Counted from the stretch's first letter, positions 54,518 to 64,000 are shown. The stretch is 64,000 nt of DNA from Phenylobacterium aquaticum (GCA_947378305.1 CANCJJ010000006.1:50813-114812); one strand, 5' to 3'. Made by a program: numbers and translations. Notes: generated from the letters alone by a model not told the origin.

Positions 54518-55903
54518 ATGTTGCCCAGTCTGGTCGCTGACCCACAGGAATGTAGAGACTTTCTCGCGGCCCATCCCGAGGTCCAGTTTGTGGAGGTCTT
54601 TTTTACAAGCATGACCGGCGTGCCGCGTGGCAAGCGGTTGCGCGTGCATGAACTCCAGGCCGTCTATGATTATGGACGGTTTCTGCCCGGGTCTGTCCTG
54701 GTGGTGGATGTTACCGGGGCCGATTGCGAGTCCACCGGGCTGGTCTGGGAAGACGGGGATGCGGATCGCCGCACACGGCCGGTGCCCGGCACACTCAAGC
54801 TGGCACCCTGGCTGGGGCCGGACATGGCTCAGGTCATGTTGTCTATGTATGAGCTCGACGGACACCCCAATGACCTCGATCCCCGCCATGTCCTGCGGCG
54901 CGTTCTTGAGCGGTATTCTGCCGATGGTCTGACGCCGGTCGTGGCCTGTGAACTGGAATACTACCTCGTTGATCTGGAGCGAACCGCAGCCGGGGGGCTA
55001 CAACCGCCCCGCTCGGCCCTGACGGGCCAGAGGCCGGAGGGAATTCAGGTCTATGGCCTGCCGGAGCTTGAGGCGATTTCACCCTTCCTGCGAGACATCT
55101 GGGCGACGGCTGACATCCTGGGTGTGCCCCTGGAAGGGGCCATTTCGGAATTTGCTCCCAGTCAGGTTGAACTGACCCTGAAGCATAAACCTGATGCCCT
55201 GGCAGCTGCAGATGACGCAGTGGTCTACAAGCGGGCCGCCAAGGGGGTCGCCCTGCGCCATGGCTGTGAAGCCACCTTCATGGCCAAGCCCTGGACGGAT
55301 CGGGCCGGCAGCGGGTTCCATGTCCACCTGAGCATCAATAACGACCAGGGGGAGAACCTCTGCGCCAGCGAAGACCCGGAAGGGGCTCCCATTCTGCGAC
55401 ATGCCATTGGCGGGATGAAGGCCCTGATGACCGACTGCATGGCCATACTGGCCCCCAATGCCAACAGCTATCGCCGTTTCAAGGCGAATTCCTATGCCCC
55501 GGTCGCGCCCACCTGGGGGGTGAACAACCGTACCGTCTCCCTGCGCGTGCCCGCGGGACCGGCACCGACCCGGCATGTTGAGCATCGGGTGGCCGGGGCG
55601 GATGCCAACCCCTATCTCGTTCTGGCGGCCCTGCTGGCGGCAGCGCACCACGGGATCACCGGAAAAATCGATCCAGGCCCGCCCGTGGTGGGCGATGGCT
55701 ATGCGGCGGCTGCGGCAGAGAATAACCGCCTGCCGACCGACTGGACGGAGGCCGTACGTCGCTTCGACGCATCTGAGGTCCTGAGAGACTATCTCGGAGA
55801 TCGCTTTGTCGACATGTTTGTGTCGGTAAAACAGACTGAGCAGTCCCGGTTCCAGGAGGTCGTCACCGCCCTCGACTATGACTGGTATCTGCGCAATGCA
55901 TGA
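54518..55903 (+). CDS. Glutamine synthetase family protein, gamma-glutamylpolyamine synthetase type
   Basis: A 461-residue GS-fold ligase. CELEYYLVDLE begins the metal-binding core; EGAISEFAPSQVELTLKH, FMAKPWTDRAGSGFHVHLSI and NSYRRFKANSYAPVAPTWG carry the glutamate, histidine and ATP contacts; VEHRVAGADANPYLVLAALLAA closes it. The N-terminal beta-grasp region is short, as in PuuA/SpuI-type enzymes that join glutamate to putrescine or other amines. It begins the polyamine cluster: ABC transporter genes and a putrescine-type aminotransferase follow. Confidence 0.9.
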   Translation: MLPSLVADPQECRDFLAAHPEVQFVEVFFTSMTGVPRGKRLRVHELQAVYDYGRFLPGSVLVVDVTGADCESTGLVWEDGDADRRTRPVPGTLKLAPWLGPDMAQVMLSMYELDGHPNDLDPRHVLRRVLERYSADGLTPVVACELEYYLVDLERTAAGGLQPPRSALTGQRPEGIQVYGLPELEAISPFLRDIWATADILGVPLEGAISEFAPSQVELTLKHKPDALAAADDAVVYKRAAKGVALRHGCEATFMAKPWTDRAGSGFHVHLSINNDQGENLCASEDPEGAPILRHAIGGMKALMTDCMAILAPNANSYRRFKANSYAPVAPTWGVNNRTVSLRVPAGPAPTRHVEHRVAGADANPYLVLAALLAAAHHGITGKIDPGPPVVGDGYAAAAAENNRLPTDWTEAVRRFDASEVLRDYLGDRFVDMFVSVKQTEQSRFQEVVTALDYDWYLRNA

Positions 55904-55994
55904 TGACGGGACTTAAATCCCGTGGTCTGACTTGAAACGGCACCGGGAACGGCGTTTCTTGCCCGGTGCCAGTCTTTTGGGGGAGACGAAAATC

Positions 55995-57092
55995 ATGACA
56001 CTTACCGGACCCGGGAGCGCCTCGAGGCGCAGTCTGCTCGCGGCCATGGGGGCTGCGGCTATCGGCATCACATTTACCGCCTGTGGCGAGAAGCCCGGGA
56101 CTGCCACCGCCGGGGCTGGCGAAGGGTCAAACCTGAATTTCTACAATTGGGACACCTATATCGGTGAAACCACCCTCGCCGACTTCAAGTCGGCCTCAGG
56201 CATAGACGTCAATATGAGCCTGTTTGCCAATAATGATGAGCTGTTCGCCAAGCTCAAGGCGGGCAATCCAGGATATGACGTCATTGTTCCGTCAAATGAA
56301 TTCGTCACCCGTATGGTTCAGGCGAACCTGATTCAGCCCCTGGATCACACCAAACTGCCGAACCTGAAGAACATTGATCCAACCTTCCTCAACCCCGATT
56401 ATGATCCAGGGCGGAAATATTCTGCGCCCTACACCTGGTTGGTCCTTGGCATTGGCTACCGCAAGAGCAAGGTGAAGTCGGTGCCTGACAGCTGGAAATG
56501 GCTGTTCGATTCTGACCAGTACAAGGGCCGTATTGCCCTCTTGTCAGAGTCTGCCGATCTCATCCGGCTGTCGGCCAAGTACAAGGGGCACTCGGTGAAT
56601 GATATTCCGCCGGACTTGGTGGCGGAAATCGAGAAAATGCTTATCCGCCAGAAGCCTTTCGTAAAGGCCTTCCATGACGACAATGGCCAGGACATGCTGG
56701 TCGCCGGGGATGTGGATCTGGTGCTCGAATATAACGGCGATATTGCCCAGGTCATGAAGGATGATCCAGACATCGGGTTTGTCATTCCCAAGGAGGGCAG
56801 CCTGATTAATTCGGACAGTCTGTGTATTCCCAAGGGGGCCCCACGCCCGAACAACGCCCACGCCTTCATCAACTATATGATGGATGCGAAGGCTGGGGCT
56901 GCGATTTCGAAAACCATCATGTACCCAACGCCGAATGCCGCCGCCAAGGCGCTGATGCCTGAGAGCTATCGGAATAACCCGGTCATCTTCCCGCCGGCTG
57001 AGGTCATGGCGCGGTGCGAGTACGGGGCTTTCGAGGGGGCGGAGAAGGCCAAATTCTATGAAGAGGTCATTACCCGCGTTCGGGCATCCTAG
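55995..57092 (+). CDS. Polyamine ABC transporter substrate-binding protein (PotD/PotF family)
   Basis: A 365-residue binding protein. The N-terminus has a twin-arginine-like SRRSLLAAMG and ends in a lipobox FTAC (C30), so it is probably a Tat-exported lipoprotein. The mature part starts NLNFYNWDTYIGETTLADF, the PotD/PotF pattern, with YDVIVPSNEFVTRMVQANLIQPL and later ILLSES-like and EYNGDIAQVM. It binds putrescine or spermidine and hands it to the permeases coded next. GGGGGAGA ribosome site. Confidence 0.93.
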   Translation: MTLTGPGSASRRSLLAAMGAAAIGITFTACGEKPGTATAGAGEGSNLNFYNWDTYIGETTLADFKSASGIDVNMSLFANNDELFAKLKAGNPGYDVIVPSNEFVTRMVQANLIQPLDHTKLPNLKNIDPTFLNPDYDPGRKYSAPYTWLVLGIGYRKSKVKSVPDSWKWLFDSDQYKGRIALLSESADLIRLSAKYKGHSVNDIPPDLVAEIEKMLIRQKPFVKAFHDDNGQDMLVAGDVDLVLEYNGDIAQVMKDDPDIGFVIPKEGSLINSDSLCIPKGAPRPNNAHAFINYMMDAKAGAAISKTIMYPTPNAAAKALMPESYRNNPVIFPPAEVMARCEYGAFEGAEKAKFYEEVITRVRAS

Positions 57093-57110
57093 AGCCACGG
57101 AGTCATCGGA

Positions 57111-58016
57111 TTGGAGCAAAGCTGGAAATCTGCGCGGGGTATTTTTGCAGCCGCACTGGCCCTGCCTTTGTTTTGGCTGGTCGTCTTCTTCCTGTTCCCC
57201 CTGGGCATAGTCTGGCTCTACAGTTTCGGTGAAAACCGGGGTCTGACCGACATCGCCCTGACAGGAACCCTGTCGAACTATCTCCGGGCTCTGGAGCCGC
57301 TCTATCTCAAGATTTTCGTCAAGTCGGCTGGCATTGCGGCCCTGACCACAGGCCTGTGTCTCGTGATCGGATTTCCCGTTGCCCTGGCCATTACTTTTGC
57401 CCCGCCCAAGGCCAAGGGCTGGCTGCTGATGTTCATCATGCTGCCCTTCTGGACGAATTTGCTGATCCGCACCTATGCCCTGATCGCAGTGCTGCGGAAT
57501 GAAGGCTATATCAATCAGTCCCTGAGGGCGGGGTGGGGCCTCGCCAATGGGCTGGCCACGCGCCTGGGCCAAGCGCCCCTGGCAAGTTTCCAGCCGGTTG
57601 AATTGCTGCACAATAATTTCGCCGTGGTTCTGGGTCTGGTTTATGTCCACCTGCCCTTCATGGTCCTGCCGCTCTATTCGGCCCTGGACCGACTGGATAC
57701 CTCGCTCCTGGAGGCCAGCCTGGACCTGGGAGCCGGCCATTTGCGGACCCTGTTCCGGATCGTTGTGCCCCTGGCCCTGCCTGGCATTGCCTCGGGCGTT
57801 TTGATTACCTTCATCCCCGCACTTGGGGCCTATCTGACGCCTGACCTGCTGGGGGGACCGGACAGTCAGATGATTGCGAGCGTGATCGAGCGCCAGTTCA
57901 AGCGGGCCAATGACTGGCCGTTTGGCGCGGCCATGTCCTTTCTGCTGATGTATCTCACCTTCATCGGGATCGCGATCCAGGGGGCACTTTCCCGCAAGTC
58001 CCGGGAACCGGGCTGA
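57111..58016 (+). CDS. Polyamine ABC transporter permease (PotB/PotH type)
   Basis: A 301-residue inner-membrane permease with about six helices. The EAA loop that docks to the ATPase is seen as EASLDLGAGHLRTLFRIVVPLALPGI. TTG start at 57111 (MEQSWKSARG) with GGAG upstream. Its stop overlaps the next permease's start by one base (TGATG). It forms the channel with the following protein. Confidence 0.92.
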   Translation: MEQSWKSARGIFAAALALPLFWLVVFFLFPLGIVWLYSFGENRGLTDIALTGTLSNYLRALEPLYLKIFVKSAGIAALTTGLCLVIGFPVALAITFAPPKAKGWLLMFIMLPFWTNLLIRTYALIAVLRNEGYINQSLRAGWGLANGLATRLGQAPLASFQPVELLHNNFAVVLGLVYVHLPFMVLPLYSALDRLDTSLLEASLDLGAGHLRTLFRIVVPLALPGIASGVLITFIPALGAYLTPDLLGGPDSQMIASVIERQFKRANDWPFGAAMSFLLMYLTFIGIAIQGALSRKSREPG

Positions 58017-58876
58017 TGGCGCAGTCCCCGACACCGCCCGGCCCGCTGGAATACCTGCGCCGTTGGCCCCTTCAGGTGTGGCTGCTTGGTGTCGGGACCT
58101 TCCTCTATGCGCCCCTGCTGGCCCTGGTGGCCTTCAGCTTCAATGACAGCCGTCGCAATATTGTCTGGAAGGGCTTCACCCTCAAATACTATGCGAAGGT
58201 GTTCCATGACGCGGCCTTGATCGAGGCCTTTGCCAATTCCCTGACCATTGCGGCTATCTCGACCGGGATAAGTCTTCTTCTGGGCGCCCTGGCAGCCCTC
58301 GTCCTTTGGCGCTTCCGGTTTCCGGGCAAGGCGGGTCTCGACGGTGCCCTGGGGCTTCCGATTGTCGTGCCGGAAATCTGTATGGGCGTGGCCATGCTGG
58401 TCTTCTTCGCCAAGGTCCTGCCCTGGCCCCAGGGGCTGGTCTGGCCGCTCAATCTGGGGGCGATCATTATTTCGCATGTGTCGTTTTCCTTCCCCTTCGT
58501 GGCGGTGGTGGTCCGGGCGCGCATGGCCAGCTTCAACCGGGAACTGGAGGAGGCCGCGCGTGACCTCGGGGCCGGCGAGTTGCAGACCCTGAGGGACGTC
58601 ATCCTGCCCCATATGGTCCCGTCCCTGATCGCCGGTGGGTTTCTGGCCTTCACCCTCAGCCTGGATGATTTTGTGATTACCTTCTTCACCTCCGGGCCGG
58701 ATACCGTGACCTTCCCGGTAAAGGTCTATTCCATGGTGCGGTTTTCCGTGACGCCCGAGGTCAATGCGGCCTCGACGATCCTGATCGTCCTGACCGTAAT
58801 CCTGACGGCGATCGCCCTGCGCCTGCAAGGCAACCAGGTGGCGGCGGCCGCGCATCAACCGGTAGAGAGGGGCTAA
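58016..58876 (+). CDS. Polyamine ABC transporter permease (PotC/PotI type)
   Basis: A 286-residue permease with about six helices. PLLALVAFSFNDSRRNIVW after helix 1 and EEAARDLGAGELQTLRDVILPHMVPSL (EAA loop) are typical of PotC/PotI, as is LDDFVITFFTSGPDTVTFPV near the end. Coupled to the partner permease, three bases before the ATPase gene. Confidence 0.93.
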   Translation: MAQSPTPPGPLEYLRRWPLQVWLLGVGTFLYAPLLALVAFSFNDSRRNIVWKGFTLKYYAKVFHDAALIEAFANSLTIAAISTGISLLLGALAALVLWRFRFPGKAGLDGALGLPIVVPEICMGVAMLVFFAKVLPWPQGLVWPLNLGAIIISHVSFSFPFVAVVVRARMASFNRELEEAARDLGAGELQTLRDVILPHMVPSLIAGGFLAFTLSLDDFVITFFTSGPDTVTFPVKVYSMVRFSVTPEVNAASTILIVLTVILTAIALRLQGNQVAAAAHQPVERG

Positions 58877-58879
58877 GCC

Positions 58880-60001
58880 ATGGCTGTACCGATCATTACC
58901 TTCGAGAATGTCACCAAGCGCTTTGGCAAGGTGGTGGCCGTGGACAATGTCTCGCTCTCGGTTGAGGAGGGGGAGTTCTTCTCCCTGCTGGGTCCGTCTG
59001 GATGCGGCAAGACAACCCTCCTGCGCATGTTGGCCGGGTTCGAAATGCCGACCGAGGGGCGAATCCTGATCGATGGTCAGGATGTTTCAAACATCCCGCC
59101 CAACCGTCGGCCGGTGAATATGGTGTTTCAGTCCTATGCGGTCTTCCCGCACATGTCGGTCGCTGAAAATGTCGCCTATGGTCTGAAGATCGAGGGTGTG
59201 CCGGCCCCCGAGCGGCGGCGGCGGGTGGAGGAGGCGCTTGATCTGGTGCAGCTGCACGGCCTGGCAGACCGCAAGCCTGACCAGCTGTCCGGTGGTCAGC
59301 GTCAGAGGGTTGCCCTGGCCCGGGCCCTGGTAAAACGGCCACGCGTTCTGCTGCTTGATGAACCCCTGTCGGCCCTGGATGCCAAGCTGCGCGAACAGAT
59401 GCGCACCGAGCTTTGCACCTTGCAGGAAAAGGTCGGGATTACCTTCATGATGGTGACCCATGACCAGGATGAAGCCCTGGCGCTTGCCAGCCGATGTGCG
59501 GTCATGAACCGGGGGCTTCTGCAACAGGTGGCCACACCAAATGACCTCTACGAATTTCCCAACAGCCGGTTCGTGGCTGACTTCATTGGTTCGGTGAACC
59601 TGTTCGAGGGGGTCTTGGCGGTGGACGAGCCCGATCAGGCGGTCATTCGCTCGGCGGACCTGGCGGCGGATATCTATCTGGACCATGGCGTAACTGGGGG
59701 GCGGGGGACCACCGTCTGGGCTGCCCTGCGACCGGAAAAGATCGAACTCAGCAAATATGTTGAAGGGGTCGGTCCGCCGGTCATCGATGACGCGCCCGCA
59801 GGGTCAAACTCCGTCCGGGGCATTATCCGGCATGAAGCCTACCTCGGGAGCGAGAGCACCTATGAGGTGGAGATTCCCGGAGGCCGCCGCCTGAAGGTCC
59901 TGCGCTCCAACCTGACCCGATGGGACCAGGAAGATTTCAGTCTGGGCGAGACGGTCTGGCTGAGTTGGCACGCCTGCTCTCCCGCCGTTCTGCTGAGCTG
60001 A
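58880..60001 (+). CDS. Polyamine ABC transporter ATP-binding protein (PotA/PotG type)
   Basis: A 373-residue ATPase driving the two permeases. Walker A is GPSGCGKTTLLRMLAG (about 40-55), the signature LSGGQRQRVALARAL, Walker B VLLLDEPLSALD, and VTHDQDEAL the H-loop. A C-terminal TOBE_2 domain (about 285-370) is complete. The gene order (binding protein, permease, permease, ATPase) is that of a spermidine/putrescine uptake operon. Confidence 0.94.
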   Translation: MAVPIITFENVTKRFGKVVAVDNVSLSVEEGEFFSLLGPSGCGKTTLLRMLAGFEMPTEGRILIDGQDVSNIPPNRRPVNMVFQSYAVFPHMSVAENVAYGLKIEGVPAPERRRRVEEALDLVQLHGLADRKPDQLSGGQRQRVALARALVKRPRVLLLDEPLSALDAKLREQMRTELCTLQEKVGITFMMVTHDQDEALALASRCAVMNRGLLQQVATPNDLYEFPNSRFVADFIGSVNLFEGVLAVDEPDQAVIRSADLAADIYLDHGVTGGRGTTVWAALRPEKIELSKYVEGVGPPVIDDAPAGSNSVRGIIRHEAYLGSESTYEVEIPGGRRLKVLRSNLTRWDQEDFSLGETVWLSWHACSPAVLLS

Positions 60002-60030
60002 TTGCACGCCCCCAAGAGAGGATCACGCCC

Positions 60031-61428
60031 GTGACCGCACCCATCCGCAATTACGACATTGCCGAACTCCGCCGCCTCGATCTGGCCCATCACCTCCCGG
60101 CCCAGACAGACTACAAGCTTCAGGAGGCCCTGGGGGGCAGTCGGATTATTACCCGGGCCGACGGGGTGCATATCTATGACGGCGAGGGAAATGCCATGCT
60201 CGACGGCATGGCCGGTCTCTGGTGCGTTAATGTGGGCTATGGGCGCGAGGTTCTGGCCAAGGTGGCCTATGAGCAAATGCTCGAACTGCCCTTCTACAAT
60301 ACCTTCTTCAAGACGGCGACGCCGCCGCCCGTGAAGCTGGCGGCCCGGGTGGCCTCCAAGATGGGCGGACACCTGACCCACGTCTTCTTCAATTCCTCGG
60401 GCTCAGAGGCCAATGACACCGTTCTGCGCCTTGTCCGGCACTACTGGGCGCTCAAGGGACAACCCCAGCGCAAGGTCTTCATCAGCCGCTGGAATGCCTA
60501 TCACGGATCGACTGTGGCGGGGGTTTCCCTGGGGGGCATGAAGGCCATGCATGAGCAGGGTGACCTGCCGATCCCCGGGGTCGAACACGTCATGCAGCCC
60601 TACCTCTTTGGCGAGGCCTTTGGCGAAGACCCGGCCGTCTTTGCGGCCCGGGCGGCTCAGGCCATCGAAGACCGGATCCTGGCCGTTGGCCCGGAAAACG
60701 TCGCGGCCTTCATTGGTGAGCCCGTTCAGGGGGCGGGCGGGGTGATTATTCCGCCAGAGGGATATTGGCCCGCCGTGGAGGCCATTTGCCGCAAGTATGG
60801 GATCTTGCTGGTCTGCGACGAGGTGATCTGTGGCTTTGGCCGCCTGGGCCAGTGGTTCGGACACCAGCACTACGGGATTCAGCCCGACATCATCGCCATG
60901 GCCAAGGGTCTGTCCTCCGGCTACCTGCCCATCAGCGCGGTGGGCGTCGCGGACCATATTGTTGCCGAGCTCAAGGACAAGGGCGGGGATTTCGTTCACG
61001 GCTATACCTATAGCGGCCACCCCACGGCGGCGGCTGTGGCCCTGGCCAATCTGGACATTATCGAGGGCGAAGGTCTGGTTGAGCGGACCCGGGAAGATAC
61101 TGGCCCCTATCTGGCCCGCGCCCTGGCCCGATTGAATGACCATCCCCTGGTCGGTGAAACGCGATCCCTTGGCCTGATCGGGGCCGTGGAAATCGTCCGC
61201 GAGCCGGGGACCAACCTGCGGTTCCTAGACGATGAGGGCAATGCCGGGCCGATCGTGCGGGACATTTGCATTCGCAATGGTCTGATGGTGCGGGCCATTC
61301 GCGATACGATTGTCTGTTGCCCGCCCCTGATCATCAGCCATGCGGAAATCGATCAGCTGGTAGACATCATCCGCCGGTCCCTGGACGAGGCCGAGCCCAC
61401 ATTGCGCGCCTTAAAACCCGCCGTCTAA
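60031..61428 (+). CDS. Class III aminotransferase, putrescine-pyruvate type (SpuC-like)
   Basis: A 465-residue PLP enzyme. FFNSSGSEANDTVLRLVRHYW and VCDEVICGFGRLGQWFGHQHY are class III hallmarks; the PLP lysine sits in AMAKGLSSGYLPISA. HPTAAAVALANLDII and the C-terminus match omega-amino acid and putrescine aminotransferases. It should convert putrescine, imported by the transporter coded upstream, to 4-aminobutanal. GTG start at 60031 with GAGAGG upstream; a longer frame overlaps the ATPase gene. No aldehyde dehydrogenase follows. Confidence 0.9.
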   Translation: MTAPIRNYDIAELRRLDLAHHLPAQTDYKLQEALGGSRIITRADGVHIYDGEGNAMLDGMAGLWCVNVGYGREVLAKVAYEQMLELPFYNTFFKTATPPPVKLAARVASKMGGHLTHVFFNSSGSEANDTVLRLVRHYWALKGQPQRKVFISRWNAYHGSTVAGVSLGGMKAMHEQGDLPIPGVEHVMQPYLFGEAFGEDPAVFAARAAQAIEDRILAVGPENVAAFIGEPVQGAGGVIIPPEGYWPAVEAICRKYGILLVCDEVICGFGRLGQWFGHQHYGIQPDIIAMAKGLSSGYLPISAVGVADHIVAELKDKGGDFVHGYTYSGHPTAAAVALANLDIIEGEGLVERTREDTGPYLARALARLNDHPLVGETRSLGLIGAVEIVREPGTNLRFLDDEGNAGPIVRDICIRNGLMVRAIRDTIVCCPPLIISHAEIDQLVDIIRRSLDEAEPTLRALKPAV

Positions 61429-62030
61429 AGCGGCAGCCAGTGACGCTTTCGGCTGTAGGACAGATAGCCGACATTGGCACCTAGTCGCAGGCCAATGCCA
61501 GCCCGGATCGGGGCCAGGATGACTTCGTCGGCCTGCTGGTAGTTCACGCCGAGGCCGCCGACGAAATAGGCGGAGCCTTCAACGCCCGGAAACCGCTGAA
61601 ACAGGCGGTCCGGGTCTTCAAGATTGTAGCAAAGGGTAAAGAGACGCGAGGCATTGCCCCCAAGATCCCAGCCAAGGCTCGGGCCCTGCCAGAAGACCTC
61701 CAGGGTCGGGCGCCCCTTCATGTAGAGCAGGCCGCGGCCGTAGCGCAGACCCACGGTAATGGCCCCTGAGACCTCTTCCCCGGCGATATAGGCCGTGGGC
61801 TTGCCATTGGACTTGAAGAGCCGCTCAACCAGACCGCCAGCGGCCTCCGCCGTGACGCCGAGAAAATCCGACACCGAATTGACGATTTCGTCCGAGGAAT
61901 AGCCCTCGGCCTTGCGGCTGGGCGTTGGCGTCACGGGCATTGGAGGCGTGGGCAAGGTTTCGTCTGCGCGGGCTTGTCCGCCAAGGGCGAGGGAAGCAAG
62001 GCCAGAGCCGATCAGAAGGCGGCGGTCCAT
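61425..62030 (-). CDS. DUF1134 family protein (EipA-like)
   Basis: A 201-residue exported protein: signal peptide RRLLIGSGLASLALGGQARA, a Pro/Thr-rich linker, then the DUF1134 domain (about 45-200): YSSDEIVNSVSDFLGVTAEAA, AGEEVSGAITVGLRYGRGLLY, WQGPSLGWDLGGNASRLFTL and a glycine-rich barrel-like end (GIGLRLGANVGYL). The Brucella member EipA is a periplasmic protein needed for envelope integrity. The ATG at 62030 begins the signal peptide; the stop overlaps the aminotransferase stop. Confidence 0.9.
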   Translation of the reverse strand: MDRRLLIGSGLASLALGGQARADETLPTPPMPVTPTPSRKAEGYSSDEIVNSVSDFLGVTAEAAGGLVERLFKSNGKPTAYIAGEEVSGAITVGLRYGRGLLYMKGRPTLEVFWQGPSLGWDLGGNASRLFTLCYNLEDPDRLFQRFPGVEGSAYFVGGLGVNYQQADEVILAPIRAGIGLRLGANVGYLSYSRKRHWLPL

Positions 62031-62160
62031 GGTGCGAGTTCCTGTTCTGTCGATGGCACCCCCGTGCGGATCTTGAGCATAGAGGGGGTGCAATTAAGGT
62101 TTGATGAACCTTGTCAGTGACTCTCGCAGTCGGTGGGGAATGTGCTAAACCGTGCCCAGC

Positions 62161-63966
62161 ATGAGCACGCCCCTTTCCCATATCCGCAATTTTTCGATCG
62201 TGGCCCACATCGACCACGGCAAATCGACCCTGTCTGACCGGCTGATCCAGGAAACCGGGGGGCTGACCAAACGCGAGATGACCGAGCAGGTCCTCGACAA
62301 TATGGATATCGAGCGGGAACGCGGGATCACCATCAAGGCCCAGACGGTTCGCCTGGACTACAAGGCCAAGGACGGGGAGACCTATGTCCTGAACCTGATG
62401 GACACGCCTGGGCATGTCGACTTTGCCTATGAGGTCAGCCGCAGCCTGGCGGCCTGTGAGGGCTCCATTCTGGTGGTCGATTCCAGCCAGGGGGTGGAGG
62501 CCCAGACCCTGGCGAATGTCTATCAGGCCATAGACAACAATCATGAGATCGTCCCGGTCCTCAACAAGATCGACCTGCCCGCCGCAGAGCCGGAACGGGT
62601 GCGGCAACAGATCGAAGATGTCATTGGCATTGATGCTTCCGAAGCTGTCCTGTGCTCGGCCAAGACCGGGGAGGGGATTGCCGAAGTCCTTGAGGCGGTC
62701 ATTACCCGCCTGCCGCCGCCCAAGGGGGACGCCAGCGCGCCCCTGAAGGCCCTGCTCGTGGATGCCTGGTACGACCCCTATCTGGGCGTTGTGGTTCTGG
62801 TTCGCGTCCTCGATGGCGTGCTGAAGGCGGGCATGAAGGTTCGCATGATGAATGCCGGGGCCACGCACCAGGTTGACCGGATCGGCGTCTTCAAGCCCAA
62901 GCAGACGGAGGTCGAGGAACTCGGCCCGGGCGAGATCGGCTATATCACCGCCCAGATCAAGCAGGTGGCCGATGCCGCTGTGGGCGACACCATTACAGAG
63001 GATCGCCGTCAGACCGAGAGCGCCCTGCCGGGGTTCCGGGTGGCGCAATCGGTGGTGTTCTGCGGCCTCTTCCCCGTCGATGCCGCCGACTTTGAAGACT
63101 TGCGGGCAGCCATTGGTCGCCTTCGCCTGAACGACGCCAGCTTCACCTACGAAATGGAAACCTCGGCCGCCCTGGGTTTCGGGTTCCGGTGCGGCTTCCT
63201 GGGCCTGTTGCACCTGGAAATCATCCAGGAGCGCCTGTCGCGTGAGTTTGACCTCGACCTGATCGCCACGGCACCCAGTGTGGTTTATCGCGTGACCCTG
63301 ACCAATGGCGAGGTCCAGGAACTCCACAACCCCGCCGACCTGCCCGATCCGGTGAAGATCGAGAGCATTGCCGAACCCTGGATCAAGGCCACCATCCTCA
63401 CCCCGGACGAATATCTGGGATCGGTCATCAAGCTTTGCCAGGATCGCCGGGGGGAGCAGAGGGAACTCAGCTATGTCGGCAGCCGGGCCCTGGTGGTTTA
63501 TGACCTGCCCCTGAACGAGGTCGTCTTCGACTTTTACGACCGGCTGAAGAGCGTGTCCAAGGGCTATGCCTCCTTTGACTATCAGATCGAGGGCTACCGG
63601 ACGGGGGACCTGGTCAAGATGTCCATCCTGGTCAATGCCGAGCCCGTGGACGCCCTGTCCATGCTGGTTCACCGCGACCGGGCGGAGGCACGCGGCCGGG
63701 GCATGGTCGAAAAGATGAAGGACCTCATCAGTCCGCACATGTTCCAGATCCCCTTGCAGGCGGCCATTGGCGGTAGGATCATCGCCCGCGAAACCATCCG
63801 CGCCCTTCGCAAGGACGTGACGGCCAAGTGTTACGGCGGCGACATGAGCCGCAAGCGCAAGCTGCTGGACAAGCAGAAGGCGGGCAAGAAGCGGATGCGT
63901 CAGTTCGGCAAGGTGGAAATTCCCCAGGAAGCCTTCATTGCCGCCCTGAAGATGGATGCGGATTAG
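62161..63966 (+). CDS. lepA: Elongation factor 4
   Basis: A 601-residue ribosome-associated GTPase. The G domain has G1 [11 protein letters not shown]3 [11 protein letters not shown] and G4 [13 protein letters not shown]-like domains II, III and V follow, and the LepA-specific C-terminal domain ends [24 protein letters not shown], the diagnostic tail. LepA works in translation initiation or back-translocation, especially under stress. The ATG at 62161 gives [20 protein letters not shown]; an in-frame ATG three codons upstream is possible. Divergent from the DUF1134 gene by 130 bases. Confidence 0.97.
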   Translation: MSTPLSHIRNFSIVAHIDHGKSTLSDRLIQETGGLTKREMTEQVLDNMDIERERGITIKAQTVRLDYKAKDGETYVLNLMDTPGHVDFAYEVSRSLAACEGSILVVDSSQGVEAQTLANVYQAIDNNHEIVPVLNKIDLPAAEPERVRQQIEDVIGIDASEAVLCSAKTGEGIAEVLEAVITRLPPPKGDASAPLKALLVDAWYDPYLGVVVLVRVLDGVLKAGMKVRMMNAGATHQVDRIGVFKPKQTEVEELGPGEIGYITAQIKQVADAAVGDTITEDRRQTESALPGFRVAQSVVFCGLFPVDAADFEDLRAAIGRLRLNDASFTYEMETSAALGFGFRCGFLGLLHLEIIQERLSREFDLDLIATAPSVVYRVTLTNGEVQELHNPADLPDPVKIESIAEPWIKATILTPDEYLGSVIKLCQDRRGEQRELSYVGSRALVVYDLPLNEVVFDFYDRLKSVSKGYASFDYQIEGYRTGDLVKMSILVNAEPVDALSMLVHRDRAEARGRGMVEKMKDLISPHMFQIPLQAAIGGRIIARETIRALRKDVTAKCYGGDMSRKRKLLDKQKAGKKRMRQFGKVEIPQEAFIAALKMDAD

Positions 63967-64000
63967 AGGCTGGCGATTTCCGTCAGGCCACCGGGACGAC

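Noticed and set aside
56544..58034. A 496-codon minus-strand frame across the binding protein and permease genes
   Set aside because: Runs across two true genes and the space between them; product rich in Gln/Gly/Asp with no domain.
61825..63738. A 637-codon open frame on the minus strand opposite lepA
   Set aside because: It mirrors the lepA codon pattern in GC-rich DNA, has no recognisable domain and would lie over a certain gene.

Overview
The window is GC-rich, densely coded DNA from an alphaproteobacterium, most likely of the order Caulobacterales. The main pointers are a GapR-type DUF2312 protein, a DUF1013 (TrcR-type) cell-cycle regulator, an EipA-type DUF1134 protein, a 41-residue L36 ribosomal protein, and the order SURF1 - threonine synthase - M16 peptidase - GNAT. 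There is no insertion sequence, phage gene, CRISPR array or clear pseudogene. Almost every base lies in a gene and no gene-free stretch exceeds 300 bases. The genus cannot be fixed from the sequence alone.

Layout. 1-4.9 kb: the tail of a SURF1 oxidase-assembly gene, thrC, an M16 protease, a GNAT acetyltransferase, YqgE and a peroxiredoxin. 5-9 kb: a HupE/UreJ-like membrane protein facing a DUF3604 metallohydrolase and a membrane-anchored parvulin, an uncharacterised trio. 9-14.6 kb: FATP-type acyl-CoA ligase, secreted M20 amidohydrolase, uvrC and pgsA. 14.7-21.1 kb: Lrp-type regulator beside an L-2-hydroxyglutarate oxidase, a thioredoxin-like protein, pdxH coupled to a kinase fusion, dienelactone hydrolase and aroC. 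21.2-27.5 kb: queuosine precursor operon queC-queE-queD, then a TetR/EmrA/EmrB efflux locus with a repeated half-site operator, a methyltransferase and a secreted GlcG/HbpS protein. 27.8-34.6 kb: tRNA-Met, a glycosyltransferase, an asparagine synthetase-type protein, dTDP-glucose dehydratase, a MATE transporter and a serine hydrolase. 34.8-39.8 kb: acyl-CoA dehydrogenase, acyl-CoA ligase, flavin reductase and ribB. 39.9-48.2 kb: trcR, two YdcH-like small proteins around ubiX, a diguanylate cyclase, purEK, motA, an MFS transporter and a lytic transglycosylase. 48.3-54.4 kb: rpmJ, gapR, a PQQ dehydrogenase lipoprotein, a TPP riboswitch, thiC and a formylglycine-generating enzyme. 54.5-61.4 kb: putrescine uptake and catabolism (glutamylpolyamine synthetase, four ABC transporter genes, aminotransferase). 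61.4-64 kb: DUF1134 protein and lepA.

Many neighbours are translationally coupled by ATGA or TGATG overlaps (surf1/thrC, uvrC/pgsA, pdxH/kinase, queC/queE, glycosyltransferase/asnB, ligase/flavin reductase/ribB, permeases), so the operons can be read with good confidence. The points most worth a second look are the HupE-DUF3604-parvulin locus, the formylglycine-generating enzyme placed directly behind riboswitch-controlled thiC, a perfect inverted repeat framing the gapR promoter, a CTG-initiated tetR with a TATGA/TCATA operator array, a QueD without its usual catalytic cysteine, and a RibBA-like protein whose GTP cyclohydrolase half has lost its zinc cysteines.
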